DNA of 64,000 nt from Pseudomonas oryzihabitans (lineage in GTDB: Bacteria; Pseudomonadota; Gammaproteobacteria; Pseudomonadales; Pseudomonadaceae). The stretch is from NCBI RefSeq assembly GCF_001518815.1, contig NZ_CP013987.1, positions 4,610,501 to 4,674,500 on the forward strand, read 5' to 3'. The notes below the pieces were generated by a model, which saw nothing but the letters and a program-made list of their open reading frames with translations, ran no database searches and had not been told where the DNA came from. Positions 33,950 through 42,780 of the stretch are shown here, in pieces. Positions within the stretch are counted from its first letter, which is position 1. Every line of letters begins with the position of its first letter. Position numbers and translations under genes: made by a program.

Positions 33950-35575
33950 TTACAGGCGGAAGCGGGCGACCAGGCCGTTGAGATCGATGGCCAGGCGCGA
34001 CAGCTCGGCGCTCGCCGCGCTGGACTGCTCGGCACCTGCGGCGGTCTGGATCGACAGCTCGCGGATGTTCACCAGATTGCGATCCACTTCGCGAGCTACC
34101 TGGGCCTGCTCTTCCGCCGCGCTGGCGATGACCAGGTTGCGCTCGTTGATGCCGCCGATGGCGCCATGGATGCGCTCCAGGGCACTGCCGGCGCCCCGTG
34201 CCACTTCCAGGGTGGACTGGGCGCGCTCGGTGCTGCTGCGCATAGCCGCCACCGCCTGGCCGGTGCCCTGCTGAATGGTGCCGATGGAGGTCTCGATCTC
34301 GCGGGTCGATTCCTGGGTGCGATGGGCCAGTGCCCGTACCTCGTCGGCCACCACGGCGAATCCACGACCGGCCTCGCCGGCGCGTGCGGCCTCGATGGCG
34401 GCGTTGAGCGCCAGCAGATTGGTCTGCTCGGCCACATTGCGGATCACGTCCAGTACCTTACCGATGTCGTTGACCTGCACCGCCAGGTCGCCTACCAGGG
34501 TCGCGCCATGCTGGACGTCGTCGCTCATGGTGGCGATGGCGCCCACGGTTTCCTGCACCAGGTCGCGGCCGTCACGGGCCACGCCGGCCGATTCCTGGGA
34601 GGCCTGGGAGGTATTGACGGCATTGCGCGCCACCTCCTCTACCGCCGAAGACATCTGGGTCACGGCCGTGGCGGCCTGCTCGATCTCGGCGTTCTGGCGC
34701 TGCAGACCGCGGCTCGATTCCTCGGTCACGGCATTGAGCTCTTCGGCCGCCGAGGCGAGCTGGGTGGCGGAGCCAAGGATGCCCTGCAGGGTCTGGCGCA
34801 GCTGGCTCTGCATGGTCTTCATGGCCTGCAGCAGGCGCGCGGCCTCGTCGCGACCCTCGCTGTGGATCTCCTCGGAGAGGTCCCCGGTCGCGATCACCTC
34901 GGCTGCCCGGACGGCCCGGGCGATGGGCTGGGTGATGCTACGGATCAGCAGCCAGGCGAAGACCACGGTGAGAACGGCGGTGGCCGCCAGCAGCAGCACC
35001 AGCCACTGGATGGCATGGCGATAGTCGCTGGCGGACTGGGCGTTGGCCGCGGCGGTCTGCTGATCCACCAGGTCGGTGAGTTGCTTGAGCACGCCATTGA
35101 CCGCATCGGAGTTGGCCAGCAGGTCTTCGTTGAGCAGGCGCCGCAGGGGCTCCAGCTGATCGGCGGCGGAAAATGCCAGCATGCGCTGCTGCAGACCGTC
35201 GTACTGGGTAATCAACTGACCGTAGCGGCTGTAGGCGGTACGCTCTTCGTCAGACTGGATCAGCGCCTCGTAGCGCTGCTGGGCAGCGCGCATCTGGCCG
35301 TTGCGCTGCTGGAACAGTGCCTGGGTCTTGGCGATGATCTCCGGCTCGCGATTGAGCAGCAGGCGATAGGACAGCACCCGCAGGCGCAGGGTCAGAGCGG
35401 TCAGTTCGTCGAGCGCGGCCACGCGGGGCATGGCGCGGTCTTCGATGGCCAGGCCGGAGGCGCGGATGTCGTTCATCTTGACCAGGGCGGTGCCGCCGAG
35501 CAGTAGCAGCAGCAGACCGATAAAGGTGAAACCGAGCGTGGCACGCCGCGCGATGGAGAGGTTGCGAAAGGACAT
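33950..35575 (-). CDS. Methyl-accepting chemotaxis protein
   Basis: The 541-residue inner-membrane receptor has a first helix at about residues 10-32 and a periplasmic four-helix-bundle-like sensor (about 33-190, all-helical). A second helix (about 191-212) is followed by HAMP ([26 protein letters not shown]) and a signalling domain with the hairpin tip [44 protein letters not shown]. The ligand is unknown. The start at 35575 ([16 protein letters not shown]) is preferred; the longer frame has no homology. It carries no CheR-binding pentapeptide at the C-terminus (ends VARFRL). Confidence 0.92.
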   Translation of the reverse strand: MSFRNLSIARRATLGFTFIGLLLLLLGGTALVKMNDIRASGLAIEDRAMPRVAALDELTALTLRLRVLSYRLLLNREPEIIAKTQALFQQRNGQMRAAQQRYEALIQSDEERTAYSRYGQLITQYDGLQQRMLAFSAADQLEPLRRLLNEDLLANSDAVNGVLKQLTDLVDQQTAAANAQSASDYRHAIQWLVLLLAATAVLTVVFAWLLIRSITQPIARAVRAAEVIATGDLSEEIHSEGRDEAARLLQAMKTMQSQLRQTLQGILGSATQLASAAEELNAVTEESSRGLQRQNAEIEQAATAVTQMSSAVEEVARNAVNTSQASQESAGVARDGRDLVQETVGAIATMSDDVQHGATLVGDLAVQVNDIGKVLDVIRNVAEQTNLLALNAAIEAARAGEAGRGFAVVADEVRALAHRTQESTREIETSIGTIQQGTGQAVAAMRSSTERAQSTLEVARGAGSALERIHGAIGGINERNLVIASAAEEQAQVAREVDRNLVNIRELSIQTAAGAEQSSAASAELSRLAIDLNGLVARFRL

Positions 35576-36245
35576 GGAAAGTTTCCGTTGAGCCTGGAAA
35601 GCTCCTCCTATCGACCAGCAGGCGCCAATCCTGAGACCGACTATCGGCCTGAATCCGGACAACCTGCAGGTGCAACGCCTGAGCAAAGCCGCCAAACCCT
35701 TGTCCCATAGGGCATTGGAGCTATTGAAAGGCTGGCGAAAGGTCTAGGCTGCGGCACTGTGCCGCAGATCACAGGCTGAAAGGAAACGTCGTCCTAGCCG
35801 GGCAATATCCGCCAGCGGCATTGCGTTCACATTTTTGCACATCTCTCGCAAGCCCCTGATCGCCAAGGAAATCTGTTCAGCTATCGCGATTCACGTTTTC
35901 TTCACGGGGAAAAGCGCGATCCGGTGGCGAAATGTCGAGTTCGTGCAGATAAAAGGTCTAAATGCACTGATCGTGTTGCGATAATGGCGGTATGATCTCA
36001 GTAGTAGTTTGAAATATCTTCTGCGTTGTCGGTCACGAGCGATTGTTTCAGCGTGGATTAAGGTTGTGTTCACCAAGATGCGACACCGGGTGCCGGGACG
36101 CTGCCCGAATACGCGATGGATCGCCAGACAATGAAGCCACCAGAGCCCAAGAGGCCGGGGCGTATCGAGGCGATGCCAGGGGGCGTCTAGCCACTAACCA
36201 GCGCTTGCCGCTGCCATTGCGTACTTGAGAAGAGGTCAGAAACAG
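35576..36245. other. 670-bp intergenic region between the chemoreceptor and carbonic anhydrase genes
   Basis: This holds the divergent promoters of the two genes. The segment 35820-36060 is notably AT-rich for this genome. I see no convincing coding frame; short frames at 35891-36076 and 36043-36228 lack ribosome sites and homology. No clear palindromic operator is present. Confidence 0.5.
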
Positions 36246-36956
36246 ATGAGCGACAACACGGATACCCCCTTCGGCGCACCCGACGAGGCCCTCCTGCAGC
36301 TGGTCGATGGTTTCAAGCGTTTCCGCCAGGATGTCTTTCCCGAACAGGAAGCGCTGTTCAAGAAACTCGCCAGTGCGCAGTCGCCCAAGGCCATGTTCAT
36401 CACCTGTGCCGACTCGCGGATCGTCCCGGAACTGATCACCCAGAGTTCGCCGGGCGACCTGTTCGTGACCCGTAACGTCGGCAACGTGGTGCCTCCCTAC
36501 GGCCAGATGAACGGCGGCGTTTCCACCGCCATCGAATACGCGGTCGTGGCCCTGGGCGTGAAGCACATCATCATCTGCGGCCATTCCGACTGTGGCGCCA
36601 TGAAGGCGGTGCTCAATCCCGATCCGCTGGAAAAGATGCCGACGGTAAAGGTCTGGCTGCGCCATGCCGAGGTCGCCCGTACCGTGGTCGAGGACCACAG
36701 CCATTGCGACTGCGGCCACGGCGGCACCCTGGGTTTCCTGACCGAGGAAAACGTGGTGGCCCAGCTGGTCCACCTGCGCACCCACCCCTCGGTGGCGTCG
36801 CGTCTGGCCAGCGGTCAGCTGCAGATCCACGGCTGGGTCTATTCCATCGAGACCAGCGAGATCAAGGCGTACGACGCCCAACAGGAGCGCTTCCTGCCCC
36901 TGGACGGCGAAAACATGCCGGTCGCCACCCCGCGTCCGCGCTTGCAACAGGCCTGA
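36246..36956 (+). CDS. Beta-class carbonic anhydrase
   Basis: The 236-residue enzyme has the zinc site Cys54-x-Asp56-x-Arg58 (ITCADSRIVPEL) and His113-x-x-Cys116 (ICGHSDCGAM), the pattern of beta carbonic anhydrases. It interconverts CO2 and bicarbonate in the cytoplasm. The protein resembles P. aeruginosa psCA1 (PA0102), which also neighbours a SulP gene. The ATG at 36246 follows an AGAGG site. The SulP gene lies 210 bp downstream on the same strand. Together they suggest inorganic-carbon supply for carboxylases. Confidence 0.93.
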   Translation: MSDNTDTPFGAPDEALLQLVDGFKRFRQDVFPEQEALFKKLASAQSPKAMFITCADSRIVPELITQSSPGDLFVTRNVGNVVPPYGQMNGGVSTAIEYAVVALGVKHIIICGHSDCGAMKAVLNPDPLEKMPTVKVWLRHAEVARTVVEDHSHCDCGHGGTLGFLTEENVVAQLVHLRTHPSVASRLASGQLQIHGWVYSIETSEIKAYDAQQERFLPLDGENMPVATPRPRLQQA

Positions 36957-36995
36957 TCTACCGCGGCCACCCGGTTCGCCGGCTGGCCGCCTTGA

Positions 36996-37015
36996 GACGG
37001 ATCAACCGATCCGTC
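36996..37015 (+). repeat. Small hairpin after the carbonic anhydrase gene
   Basis: An 8-bp perfect stem GACGGATC/GATCCGTC has an AACC tetraloop and no T-run. It may be a processing or stabilising structure between carbonic anhydrase and sulP. Confidence 0.5.
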
Positions 37016-37105
37016 CCTATAACAGCGCACCGCGCAGGGCGATCCCCTCTTGGGGCTCCATGGGGACCGTCCACCCTTCCGCTAGCCGCTTGAATCCCGA
37101 ACCGT

Positions 37106-37126
37106 GTCATATGACGTGATATGACG
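37106..37126. promoter_or_regulatory. GTCATATGAC palindrome with ATATGACG direct repeat before sulP
   Basis: The 10-bp palindrome GTCATATGAC (37106-37115) is followed one helical turn later by a second ATATGACG. It lies about 40-60 bp upstream of the sulP start. It is a possible regulator site; the factor is unknown. Confidence 0.4.
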
Positions 37127-37166
37127 CGCGGGCACCCTTTTCCCTAGTCGCTGGAGGACCAGGACC

Positions 37167-38726
37167 ATGCTTGGCAATCAACAGACCCCGGGGCGCAACC
37201 TGTCGCGCGATGCCCTGGCTTCACTCGTGGTGTTTCTGGTCGCCCTGCCGCTGTGCATGGGGATCGCCATCGCCTCCGGCATGCCGCCGGCCAAGGGCAT
37301 TATCACCGGCATCATCGGTGGCCTGGTGGTCGGCTTTCTCGCCGGCTCGCCGTTGCAGGTCAGTGGCCCCGCCGCCGGCCTGGTGGTGCTGGTGTTCGAC
37401 CTGATCAACCGACACGGCATCGAGGCCCTGGGCCCGGTACTGCTGCTGGCCGGTCTCCTGCAACTCGTCGCCGGTCTCACCCGGCTGGGCGCCTGGTTCC
37501 GCGTCACCTCGCCGGCGGTGGTCTACGGCATGCTGGCCGGCATCGGCATCCTGATCGTGCTCTCGCAATTGCACGTGATGCTGGACGCCAAACCGGCGGC
37601 GTCGGGTCTTTCCAACCTGCTGGCCTTCCCGGGTGCCGCCATCACCGCGGCCGGCCAATGGAACGGCAGTGGCAGCGGCGCCCAGGCGGCGCTGATCGGC
37701 CTGCTGACCATCGCCAGCATGTGGCTATGGGAAAAATTCCGCCCGCAGACGCTGCGCTTCCTGCCTGGCGCCCTGATCGGCGTGACCCTGGCTACCCTGG
37801 CCAGCCTCTGGCTGGCGCTGGACATCCGCCGCGTGGAAGTGCCAAACAATCTGGCCGATGCCATCGACTGGGTGACCTTCGCCGATCTCGGCATGCTGGC
37901 CAACGCCGAACTGGTGGTGGCCGCCCTGGCGCTGGCCTTCATCGCCAGTGCCGAGACCCTGCTCTCGGCCGCCGCGGTGGATCGCATGCACAACGGGCCG
38001 CGCTCGCACTTCGACCGCGAACTGGGCGCTCAGGGCATCGGCAATCTGCTGTGTGGTGCCGTCGGCGCCCTGCCGATGACCGGGGTCATCGTACGCAGCT
38101 CGGCCAACGTCCAGGCCGGTGCCACCAGTCGCGCCTCCACCATCTTTCACGGCCTCTGGCTGCTGGCCTTCGTCGCCGCCCTGCCCTTCGTGCTCAAGCT
38201 GGTGCCGGTAGCGAGTCTGGCGGGGGTGCTGGTGTTCACCGGCGTCAAGCTGGCCGATCCCAAGTCGCTGACCGGTCTCAAGCGCTACGGCCGGGCGCCC
38301 ATGGCCATCTATGCCCTGACCGCACTGATGATCGTCGCCACCGATCTGCTCACCGGGGTGCTGGTGGGCTTCGGCCTGTCGATCGCCTTCCTCGCCGTCA
38401 AGGCGGCCCAGCTCAAGGTCAGCCTGACCTATCGTGACGACGAACCCACGCAGGCCGAACTGCGCCTGGTGGGCGCCGCGACCTTCCTGCGGGTGCCTCA
38501 GCTGACCAAGGTACTGGACCAGGTCAAGCCAGGCACCACCCTGCATGTGCCGCTGGATCGCGTGTCCTACATCGACCATGCCTGCATGGAGCTCCTGGAG
38601 GACTGGGGGCGGACCCAGGCGAGCAATGGCATGCGACTGGTGATCGAGCCCAAGGCGCTGGAGCGGCGCCTGGAAGGCCAGGCGCCAGCCGGGCAATCGG
38701 TGATGTCGCCTCAGGTTCCGGCCTGA
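37167..38726 (+). CDS. SulP family transporter, probable bicarbonate carrier
   Basis: The 519-residue membrane protein has ten or more helices: NLSRDALASLVVFLVALPLCMGIAIASGMPPAKGIITGIIGGLVVGFLAGSPLQVSGPAAGLVVLVFDLI (helices 1-3) and VGALPMTGVIVRSSANVQAGATSRASTIFHG in the core. A C-terminal STAS-like domain starts at about residue 425 (VGAATFLRVPQL...RVSYIDHACMELLEDW). SulP proteins move sulfate, chloride, carboxylates or bicarbonate. Adjacency to carbonic anhydrase (as PA0102-PA0103) favours bicarbonate. GGAGG precedes the ATG. The cargo is inferred from context. Confidence 0.9.
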   Translation: MLGNQQTPGRNLSRDALASLVVFLVALPLCMGIAIASGMPPAKGIITGIIGGLVVGFLAGSPLQVSGPAAGLVVLVFDLINRHGIEALGPVLLLAGLLQLVAGLTRLGAWFRVTSPAVVYGMLAGIGILIVLSQLHVMLDAKPAASGLSNLLAFPGAAITAAGQWNGSGSGAQAALIGLLTIASMWLWEKFRPQTLRFLPGALIGVTLATLASLWLALDIRRVEVPNNLADAIDWVTFADLGMLANAELVVAALALAFIASAETLLSAAAVDRMHNGPRSHFDRELGAQGIGNLLCGAVGALPMTGVIVRSSANVQAGATSRASTIFHGLWLLAFVAALPFVLKLVPVASLAGVLVFTGVKLADPKSLTGLKRYGRAPMAIYALTALMIVATDLLTGVLVGFGLSIAFLAVKAAQLKVSLTYRDDEPTQAELRLVGAATFLRVPQLTKVLDQVKPGTTLHVPLDRVSYIDHACMELLEDWGRTQASNGMRLVIEPKALERRLEGQAPAGQSVMSPQVPA

Positions 38727-38729
38727 TCC

Positions 38730-38766
38730 AGGGTGGCGGAGCGTCCGGACGGCGCTCCGCCACCCT
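38730..38766 (+). terminator. Long GC-rich hairpin at the 3' end of sulP
   Basis: A perfect 14-bp stem AGGGTGGCGGAGCG/CGCTCCGCCACCCT has a 9-base loop. It is followed by only TTGTCT rather than a T-run, so it is a terminator-like or mRNA-stabilising hairpin. Confidence 0.6.
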
Positions 38767-39140
38767 TGTCTACCCATCGCAAATCGTTGCAAGACGTTAC
38801 TGCACGAAAGCGCCCGCCCCTGCCGCTACAGTGGCTTGCCAGAGCCCCTCGCCGTCATCCCTGCCACTCTCGCCCCAGCCATATCGCGGACATTCTGTCC
38901 ACAAATAACGGCCAAAATCCCCGTTGAACACCAAAGTTGGTGTCGGTCATCCTACCAACGGCTAATAGTCTGCTAATTAACTTTCGCTCTTCTCAGCTTT
39001 GCCTTATAACGCTATCTGGTTCGACTTTTGTCGCACCAATGATCTTTGTGTCGGGCCACCCTCTATCTCGGGGGTAATCGCTTTGCCAGGAAAGCCATGC
39101 GACGCCCACACGGCTAAAAATGACTCCACGAGAGGTAGCT
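38767..39140. promoter_or_regulatory. Upstream region of the HU gene
   Basis: This 374-bp stretch has no coding frame I can support. It becomes AT-rich from about 38930, as expected of a strong, possibly supercoiling-sensitive promoter for a nucleoid protein. I could not assign a definite -35/-10 pair. Confidence 0.4.
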
Positions 39141-39416
39141 ATGCGCAAGCCTGAATTGGCGACTGTGATCGCTGAAAAAGTCGGACTTCCAAAGGAACAG
39201 GCCAACGTCGTGCTCAACACGCTGTTGGACGAGATTGCGAATGCGCTGCACCGCAAGGACAGTGTGACGCTGGTCGGCTTCGGTACCTTCTTGCCGCGTC
39301 ATCGCGGTGCCCGCATGGGGAAGAACCCCCAGACCGGCGAGCCGGTCAAGATTCGTGCGAGCAACACGGTGGCGTTCAAGCCCGGCAAGGCGCTGAAGGA
39401 CAGCATCGAAGGCTGA
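39141..39416 (+). CDS. HU-family DNA-binding protein
   Basis: The 91-residue protein starts MRKPELATVIAEKVGLPKEQANVVLNTLLDEIANAL. It has the beta-arm segment GTFLPRHRGARMGKNPQTGEPVKIRASNTVAFKPGKALKD, matching HU (GRNPxTG.x..I.A). HU dimers bend and compact DNA. AGAGG lies six bases before the ATG. Being followed by a convergent rubredoxin gene matches the P. aeruginosa hupA (PA5348)-rubredoxin neighbourhood, although rubredoxin reductase is absent here. It ends in a clean terminator. Confidence 0.94.
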   Translation: MRKPELATVIAEKVGLPKEQANVVLNTLLDEIANALHRKDSVTLVGFGTFLPRHRGARMGKNPQTGEPVKIRASNTVAFKPGKALKDSIEG

Positions 39417-39446
39417 TAATCAGACGGCACGGATGGCCGCTACAGC

Positions 39447-39480
39447 CAAAAGGCATCGCATCGTGCGATGCCTTTTTTGT
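39447..39480. terminator. Bidirectional intrinsic terminator
   Basis: AAAAGGCATCGCA pairs with TGCGATGCCTTTT across a TCG loop, with six T after. It lies between HU (+) and rubredoxin (-). Confidence 0.88.
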
Positions 39481-39501
39481 TTCCGCAGGAAGCGGCGACG
39501 A

Positions 39502-39669
39502 TCAGCCGATGGCGATCATCTCGAAATCGCCCTTGCCCACGCCGCAATCCGGGCACAGCCAGTCTTCGGGCACATCTTCCCAACGCGTCCCCGGCGCGAT
39601 GCCGTCATCCGGCCAGCCCAGGGCTTCGTCATAGATATAGCCGCACACGATGCACTGCCATTTCCGCAT
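39502..39669 (-). CDS. rubA: Rubredoxin
   Basis: The 55-residue protein carries two CxxC knuckles, Cys6/Cys9 ([15 protein letters not shown]) and Cys39/Cys42 ([17 protein letters not shown]), which bind one iron in the classical rubredoxin fold. It transfers electrons, for example to alkane hydroxylases or in oxidative-stress pathways. In PAO1 the hupA neighbourhood includes rubB and two rubredoxins; here only one rubredoxin is present. The start at 39669 gives the standard length. It is convergent with the HU gene and divergent from the MFS gene at 39824. Confidence 0.95.
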   Translation of the reverse strand: MRKWQCIVCGYIYDEALGWPDDGIAPGTRWEDVPEDWLCPDCGVGKGDFEMIAIG

Positions 39670-39823
39670 GTTCTGTTATCTCTCAACCGGCTTCAGGTAG
39701 CGCGCACGCTACGCGAAAGCCCGGCAAAGGCCAACCGTGCCGGAACCCGTACGGGTATCTCCGTCGCCGCGACCCACGCTCCGCGACTATCCGCGATCCG
39801 CTTTCATCAGATAGGCTGAATCC

Positions 39824-40993
39824 ATGAATTCCCCGTCTTCCTCCATGCCCTGGGCTATCTATTTCGCCGTGCTGGGTAGCGTCATCAGTGTCGGCCTGGC
39901 CATCGGCCTGTCGATGCCGCTGGTCTCGCTGCGGCTGGAGAGCTGGGGCTATGGCAGCTTCGCCATTGGCGTCATGGCCGCATCGCCGGCCCTCGGCATC
40001 CTCACCGGCGCCAGCCTGGCGGGCCGCCTGGCCGCGCGAGTCGGCACGCCACGACTGATGCAGCTGTGCCTGGTGACGGGCGCCGCCTCGCTGATCCTGC
40101 TCTCGCTGCTGCCCAGCTATCTGCTGTGGCTGCTGCTGCGCCTGGCCCTGGGCGCCATCCTCACCCTGGTCTTCGTGCTGGGCGAAAGCTGGATGAACCA
40201 GGTCATCACCGATCGCTGGCGCGGTCGCCTGGTGGCCCTCTATGGCAGCAGCTATGCCCTGAGCCAGCTGGCCGGACCGCTGCTGCTGGGGGTACTGGGC
40301 ACCGAGGGCGACCAGGGCTTCTGGCTAGGTGCCCTGCTCATGCTCGGTGGCGCCACCCTGCTGCTCGGCCGCCAGGGCGCCCCGGCAGCCGGCGGCCACA
40401 CCGCCGCCTGGCAGGCGCTGCTCGACTTCTGCCGCGGCGCCCCGGCCATCGCCTGGGCGGTAGCGCTGTTCGCCTGCTTCGAGGCGATGATCCTTACCCT
40501 GCTGCCGGTCTATGCCCTCAACCAGGGCTTCGGCCAGCAACTGGCGCTGTACATGGTCAGCGCCGTGGTGGTGGGCGATGCTCTGCTGCAGCTACCCCTG
40601 GGCCTGCTCGCCGACCGCCTCTCCCGGCAGGGACTGTTTCTCGGCTGCACCCTGGGCCTGCTGGCGGTCAGCCTGGCCCTGCCACTGCTGCTGCATACCC
40701 CGGGCGTCTGGCCGCTGCTGGTGCTGTTCGGCGCCACCGCGGGCGGGCTCTTCACCCTGGCGCTGATCCTGGTGGGCGAACGCTACCGCGACGCCGAGCT
40801 GGTCAGCGCCAATGCCTGCATCGCCCAGCTCTGGGGCCTCGGCTGCCTGGTTGGCCCCCTGGTCACCGGCGCCGCCAGCCAGTGGCTCACCGGCCATGCC
40901 CTGCCGCTCCTGATGGCAGCGGGTGCGGCCGTGCTGCTGGTGATCATCGGGCGCAGGGGCAGCGTGCCGGCCACCGCCGAGCCAGCAGCCTGA
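39824..40993 (+). CDS. MFS transporter (YcaD-like)
   Basis: The 389-residue protein has twelve predicted helices in two halves, with a short cytoplasmic loop after helix 2 (ASLAGRLAARVGTPRLMQLC) and the helix-5 segment FVLGESWMNQVITDRWRGRLVALYGSSYALSQLAGPLLLG. The second half has LPLGLLADRLSRQG. It is close in layout to E. coli YcaD-type carriers. The substrate is unknown; drugs or small metabolites are possible. It is a single gene closed by an intrinsic terminator. The ATG at 39824 lies directly after the rubredoxin promoter region. Confidence 0.88.
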   Translation: MNSPSSSMPWAIYFAVLGSVISVGLAIGLSMPLVSLRLESWGYGSFAIGVMAASPALGILTGASLAGRLAARVGTPRLMQLCLVTGAASLILLSLLPSYLLWLLLRLALGAILTLVFVLGESWMNQVITDRWRGRLVALYGSSYALSQLAGPLLLGVLGTEGDQGFWLGALLMLGGATLLLGRQGAPAAGGHTAAWQALLDFCRGAPAIAWAVALFACFEAMILTLLPVYALNQGFGQQLALYMVSAVVVGDALLQLPLGLLADRLSRQGLFLGCTLGLLAVSLALPLLLHTPGVWPLLVLFGATAGGLFTLALILVGERYRDAELVSANACIAQLWGLGCLVGPLVTGAASQWLTGHALPLLMAAGAAVLLVIIGRRGSVPATAEPAA

Positions 40994-41002
40994 CGAGCAC
41001 CA

Positions 41003-41035
41003 TGAAAAACGCCGGCACAAGGCCGGCGTTTTTTC
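41003..41035. terminator. Bidirectional intrinsic terminator
   Basis: AAAAACGCCGGC and GCCGGCGTTTTTT pair across ACAAG, between the MFS gene (+) and the metQ paralogue (-). Confidence 0.87.
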
Positions 41036-41048
41036 ATTCGGGCAACGC

Positions 41049-41825
41049 TTAGAACGCCGGGACCACGGCGCCCTTGTACTTCTCTTCGATGAATTGCTTC
41101 ACCGCCGGAGTATTCAGCGCCTTGGCCAGCTTCTGCATGGCATCGCTGTCCTTGTTGTCCGGACGGGCGACCAGGATGTTGGCGTAGGGCGATTCCTTGC
41201 CTTCCAGCAGCAGGGCGTCCTGGGTCGGATTGAGCTTGGCTTCCAGGGCGTAGTTGGTGTTGATCAGCGCCAGGTCGACCTGATTCAGCACCCGCGGCAG
41301 GGTCGCGGCTTCCAGCTCCTTGAACTTGAGTTTCTTGGGATTCTCGGCGATGTCCTTGGGCGTGGCCAGGATGTTGGCGCTGTCCTTGAGCTTGATCAGG
41401 CCGGCTTTTTCCAGCAGCAGCAGGGCACGACCGCCGTTGGTGGCGTCGCTGGGGATGGCCACGACGGCGCCTTCGCGGACTTCATCGAGCTTCTTGATCT
41501 TCTGCGAGTAGATGCCGAAAGGCTCTATGTGCACCTGGGCCACGGTCACCAGGTCCGTGCCACGGCTCTTGTTGAACTCGTCCAGGTAGGGCTGGTGCTG
41601 GAAGAAGTTGGCATCCAGACGCTTCTGGGCCACCTGCAGGTTGGGCTGCACGTAGTCGGTGAAGACCTTGATCTGCAGGTCCACCCCTTCCTTGGCCAGC
41701 TGGGGTTTGACGAACTCGAGGATCTCCGCGTGAGGCACCGGGGTGGCGGCGACGCTGAGGGTCTCGGCGGCGTGGGCGGTCAGGCTGGCAGCCAGCAGGG
41801 CGGCGGTGGCGAGCAGTTTCTTCAT
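41049..41825 (-). CDS. metQ: Methionine ABC transporter substrate-binding protein, distal paralogue
   Basis: The 258-residue NlpA/MetQ-family protein has a Sec signal peptide ending TAHA (residue 19) and no lipobox. The domain runs LSVAATPVPHAEILEFVKPQLAKEGVDLQIKVFTDYVQPN, FNKSRGTDLV, PSDATNGGRALLLLEKAGLIKL, RVLNQVDLALINTNYAL and ends VKQFIEEKYKGAVVPAF. It binds D/L-methionine in the periplasm. It is the last gene of metN-metI-metQ1-metQ2. About 60% of its residues appear identical to the other MetQ, which suggests tandem duplication with possible change in specificity. A strong hairpin separates it from metQ1. Confidence 0.9.
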   Translation of the reverse strand: MKKLLATAALLAASLTAHAAETLSVAATPVPHAEILEFVKPQLAKEGVDLQIKVFTDYVQPNLQVAQKRLDANFFQHQPYLDEFNKSRGTDLVTVAQVHIEPFGIYSQKIKKLDEVREGAVVAIPSDATNGGRALLLLEKAGLIKLKDSANILATPKDIAENPKKLKFKELEAATLPRVLNQVDLALINTNYALEAKLNPTQDALLLEGKESPYANILVARPDNKDSDAMQKLAKALNTPAVKQFIEEKYKGAVVPAF

Positions 41826-41850
41826 GACAGTTTCCTAAGGCGGGGTGGAA

Positions 41851-41879
41851 CCGCCGGCGCCTCTAGCGGGCGCCGGCGG
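41851..41879 (-). terminator. Hairpin between the two metQ genes
   Basis: A perfect 11-bp GC stem (CCGCCGGCGCC/GGCGCCGGCGG) has a 7-base loop and no T-run on the minus strand. It may attenuate the distal gene or stabilise the upstream mRNA. Confidence 0.55.
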
Positions 41880-41896
41880 CAGCTGGAGCGAGGTTC

Positions 41897-42682
41897 TTAG
41901 AACGCGGGCACGACCGCGCCCTGGTACTTCTTCTTGATGAATTGCTTCACCTCGGGAGTGGTCAGGGCCTTGGCCAGCTTCTGGATGGCCGGGTCGTTGG
42001 CCTTGTCGGCGCGGGTGTAGAGCAGGTTGGCGTAGGGCGACTCGCCGCTCTCGATGAAGAGCGCGTCCTTGGTCGGCACCAGCTTGGCTTCCAGCGCGTA
42101 GTTGGCGTTGATCAGCGCCAGGTCGACCTGGTTCAGCACGCGCGGCAGGGTCGCGGCTTCCAGCTCCTTGAACTTCAGGTGCTTGGGATTCTCGACGACG
42201 TCACGCGGGGTAGCGGTGACGTTGCTCGGATCCTTGAGGGTGATAAGGCCCTGCTTGGCGATCAGCAGGAGCGCACGACCGGAGTTGCTCGGATCGTTGG
42301 GGATGGCCACGGTGGCGCCGTCCTTGAGCTCCTTGATGTCCTTGATCTTCTGCGAGTAGGCACCAAAGGGCTCGACGTGCACCGCCACCACCGGCACCTG
42401 GTCGCTGCTCGGGTTGCTCTTCTGGTAGCTGGCGTAATAGGGCTTGGTCTGGAAGTAGTTGGCATCCACCTGCTTCTGATCGGTCTGACGATCGGGCTGG
42501 ATGTAGTCGGTGAAGACCTTGATCTTCAGGTCCACGCCTTCCTTGGCCAGCTGCGGCTTGATGAATTCCAGGATTTCCGCATGGGGAACCGGATTGACCG
42601 CGACGGTCAGGGTCTCGGCCTGGGCGGCGGTGGCAACACTCAGGCCGAAGGCCAGGGACAGCAGGGTACGTTTCAGCGACAT
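41897..42682 (-). CDS. metQ: Methionine ABC transporter substrate-binding protein
   Basis: The 261-residue protein has a signal peptide (MSLKRTLLSLAFGLSVATAAQA) and the MetQ fold: VNPVPHAEILEFIKPQLAKEGVDLKIKVFTDYIQPDRQTD, VEPFGAYSQKIKDIKELKDGATVAIPNDPSNSGRALLLI and TLPRVLNQVDLALINANYALEA. It delivers methionine to MetNI. AAGGAAA precedes the ATG at 42682. The frame is open far upstream through metI, but homology begins here. It lies 98 bp after metI, with a GGAAAGGT/ACCTTTCC hairpin in the gap. Confidence 0.92.
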   Translation of the reverse strand: MSLKRTLLSLAFGLSVATAAQAETLTVAVNPVPHAEILEFIKPQLAKEGVDLKIKVFTDYIQPDRQTDQKQVDANYFQTKPYYASYQKSNPSSDQVPVVAVHVEPFGAYSQKIKDIKELKDGATVAIPNDPSNSGRALLLIAKQGLITLKDPSNVTATPRDVVENPKHLKFKELEAATLPRVLNQVDLALINANYALEAKLVPTKDALFIESGESPYANLLYTRADKANDPAIQKLAKALTTPEVKQFIKKKYQGAVVPAF

Positions 42683-42732
42683 CTGGGATTTTCCTTGTAA
42701 AAACCGCGAGTGGATGAAGCCTTGGACTTCGC

Positions 42733-42766
42733 GGAAAGGTGCCTGCGCTCGGCCGGCGACCTTTCC
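42733..42766 (-). repeat. Hairpin between metI and metQ
   Basis: An 8-bp stem GGAAAGGT/ACCTTTCC encloses an 18-base GC-rich loop. There is no T-run, so this is a probable intercistronic structure. Confidence 0.45.
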
Positions 42767-42780
42767 AGCAAAGCCCGCGA

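Noticed and set aside
35891-36076. 61-codon frame on minus upstream of carbonic anhydrase
   Set aside because: Lies in an AT-rich promoter region, lacks a ribosome site and recognisable features.
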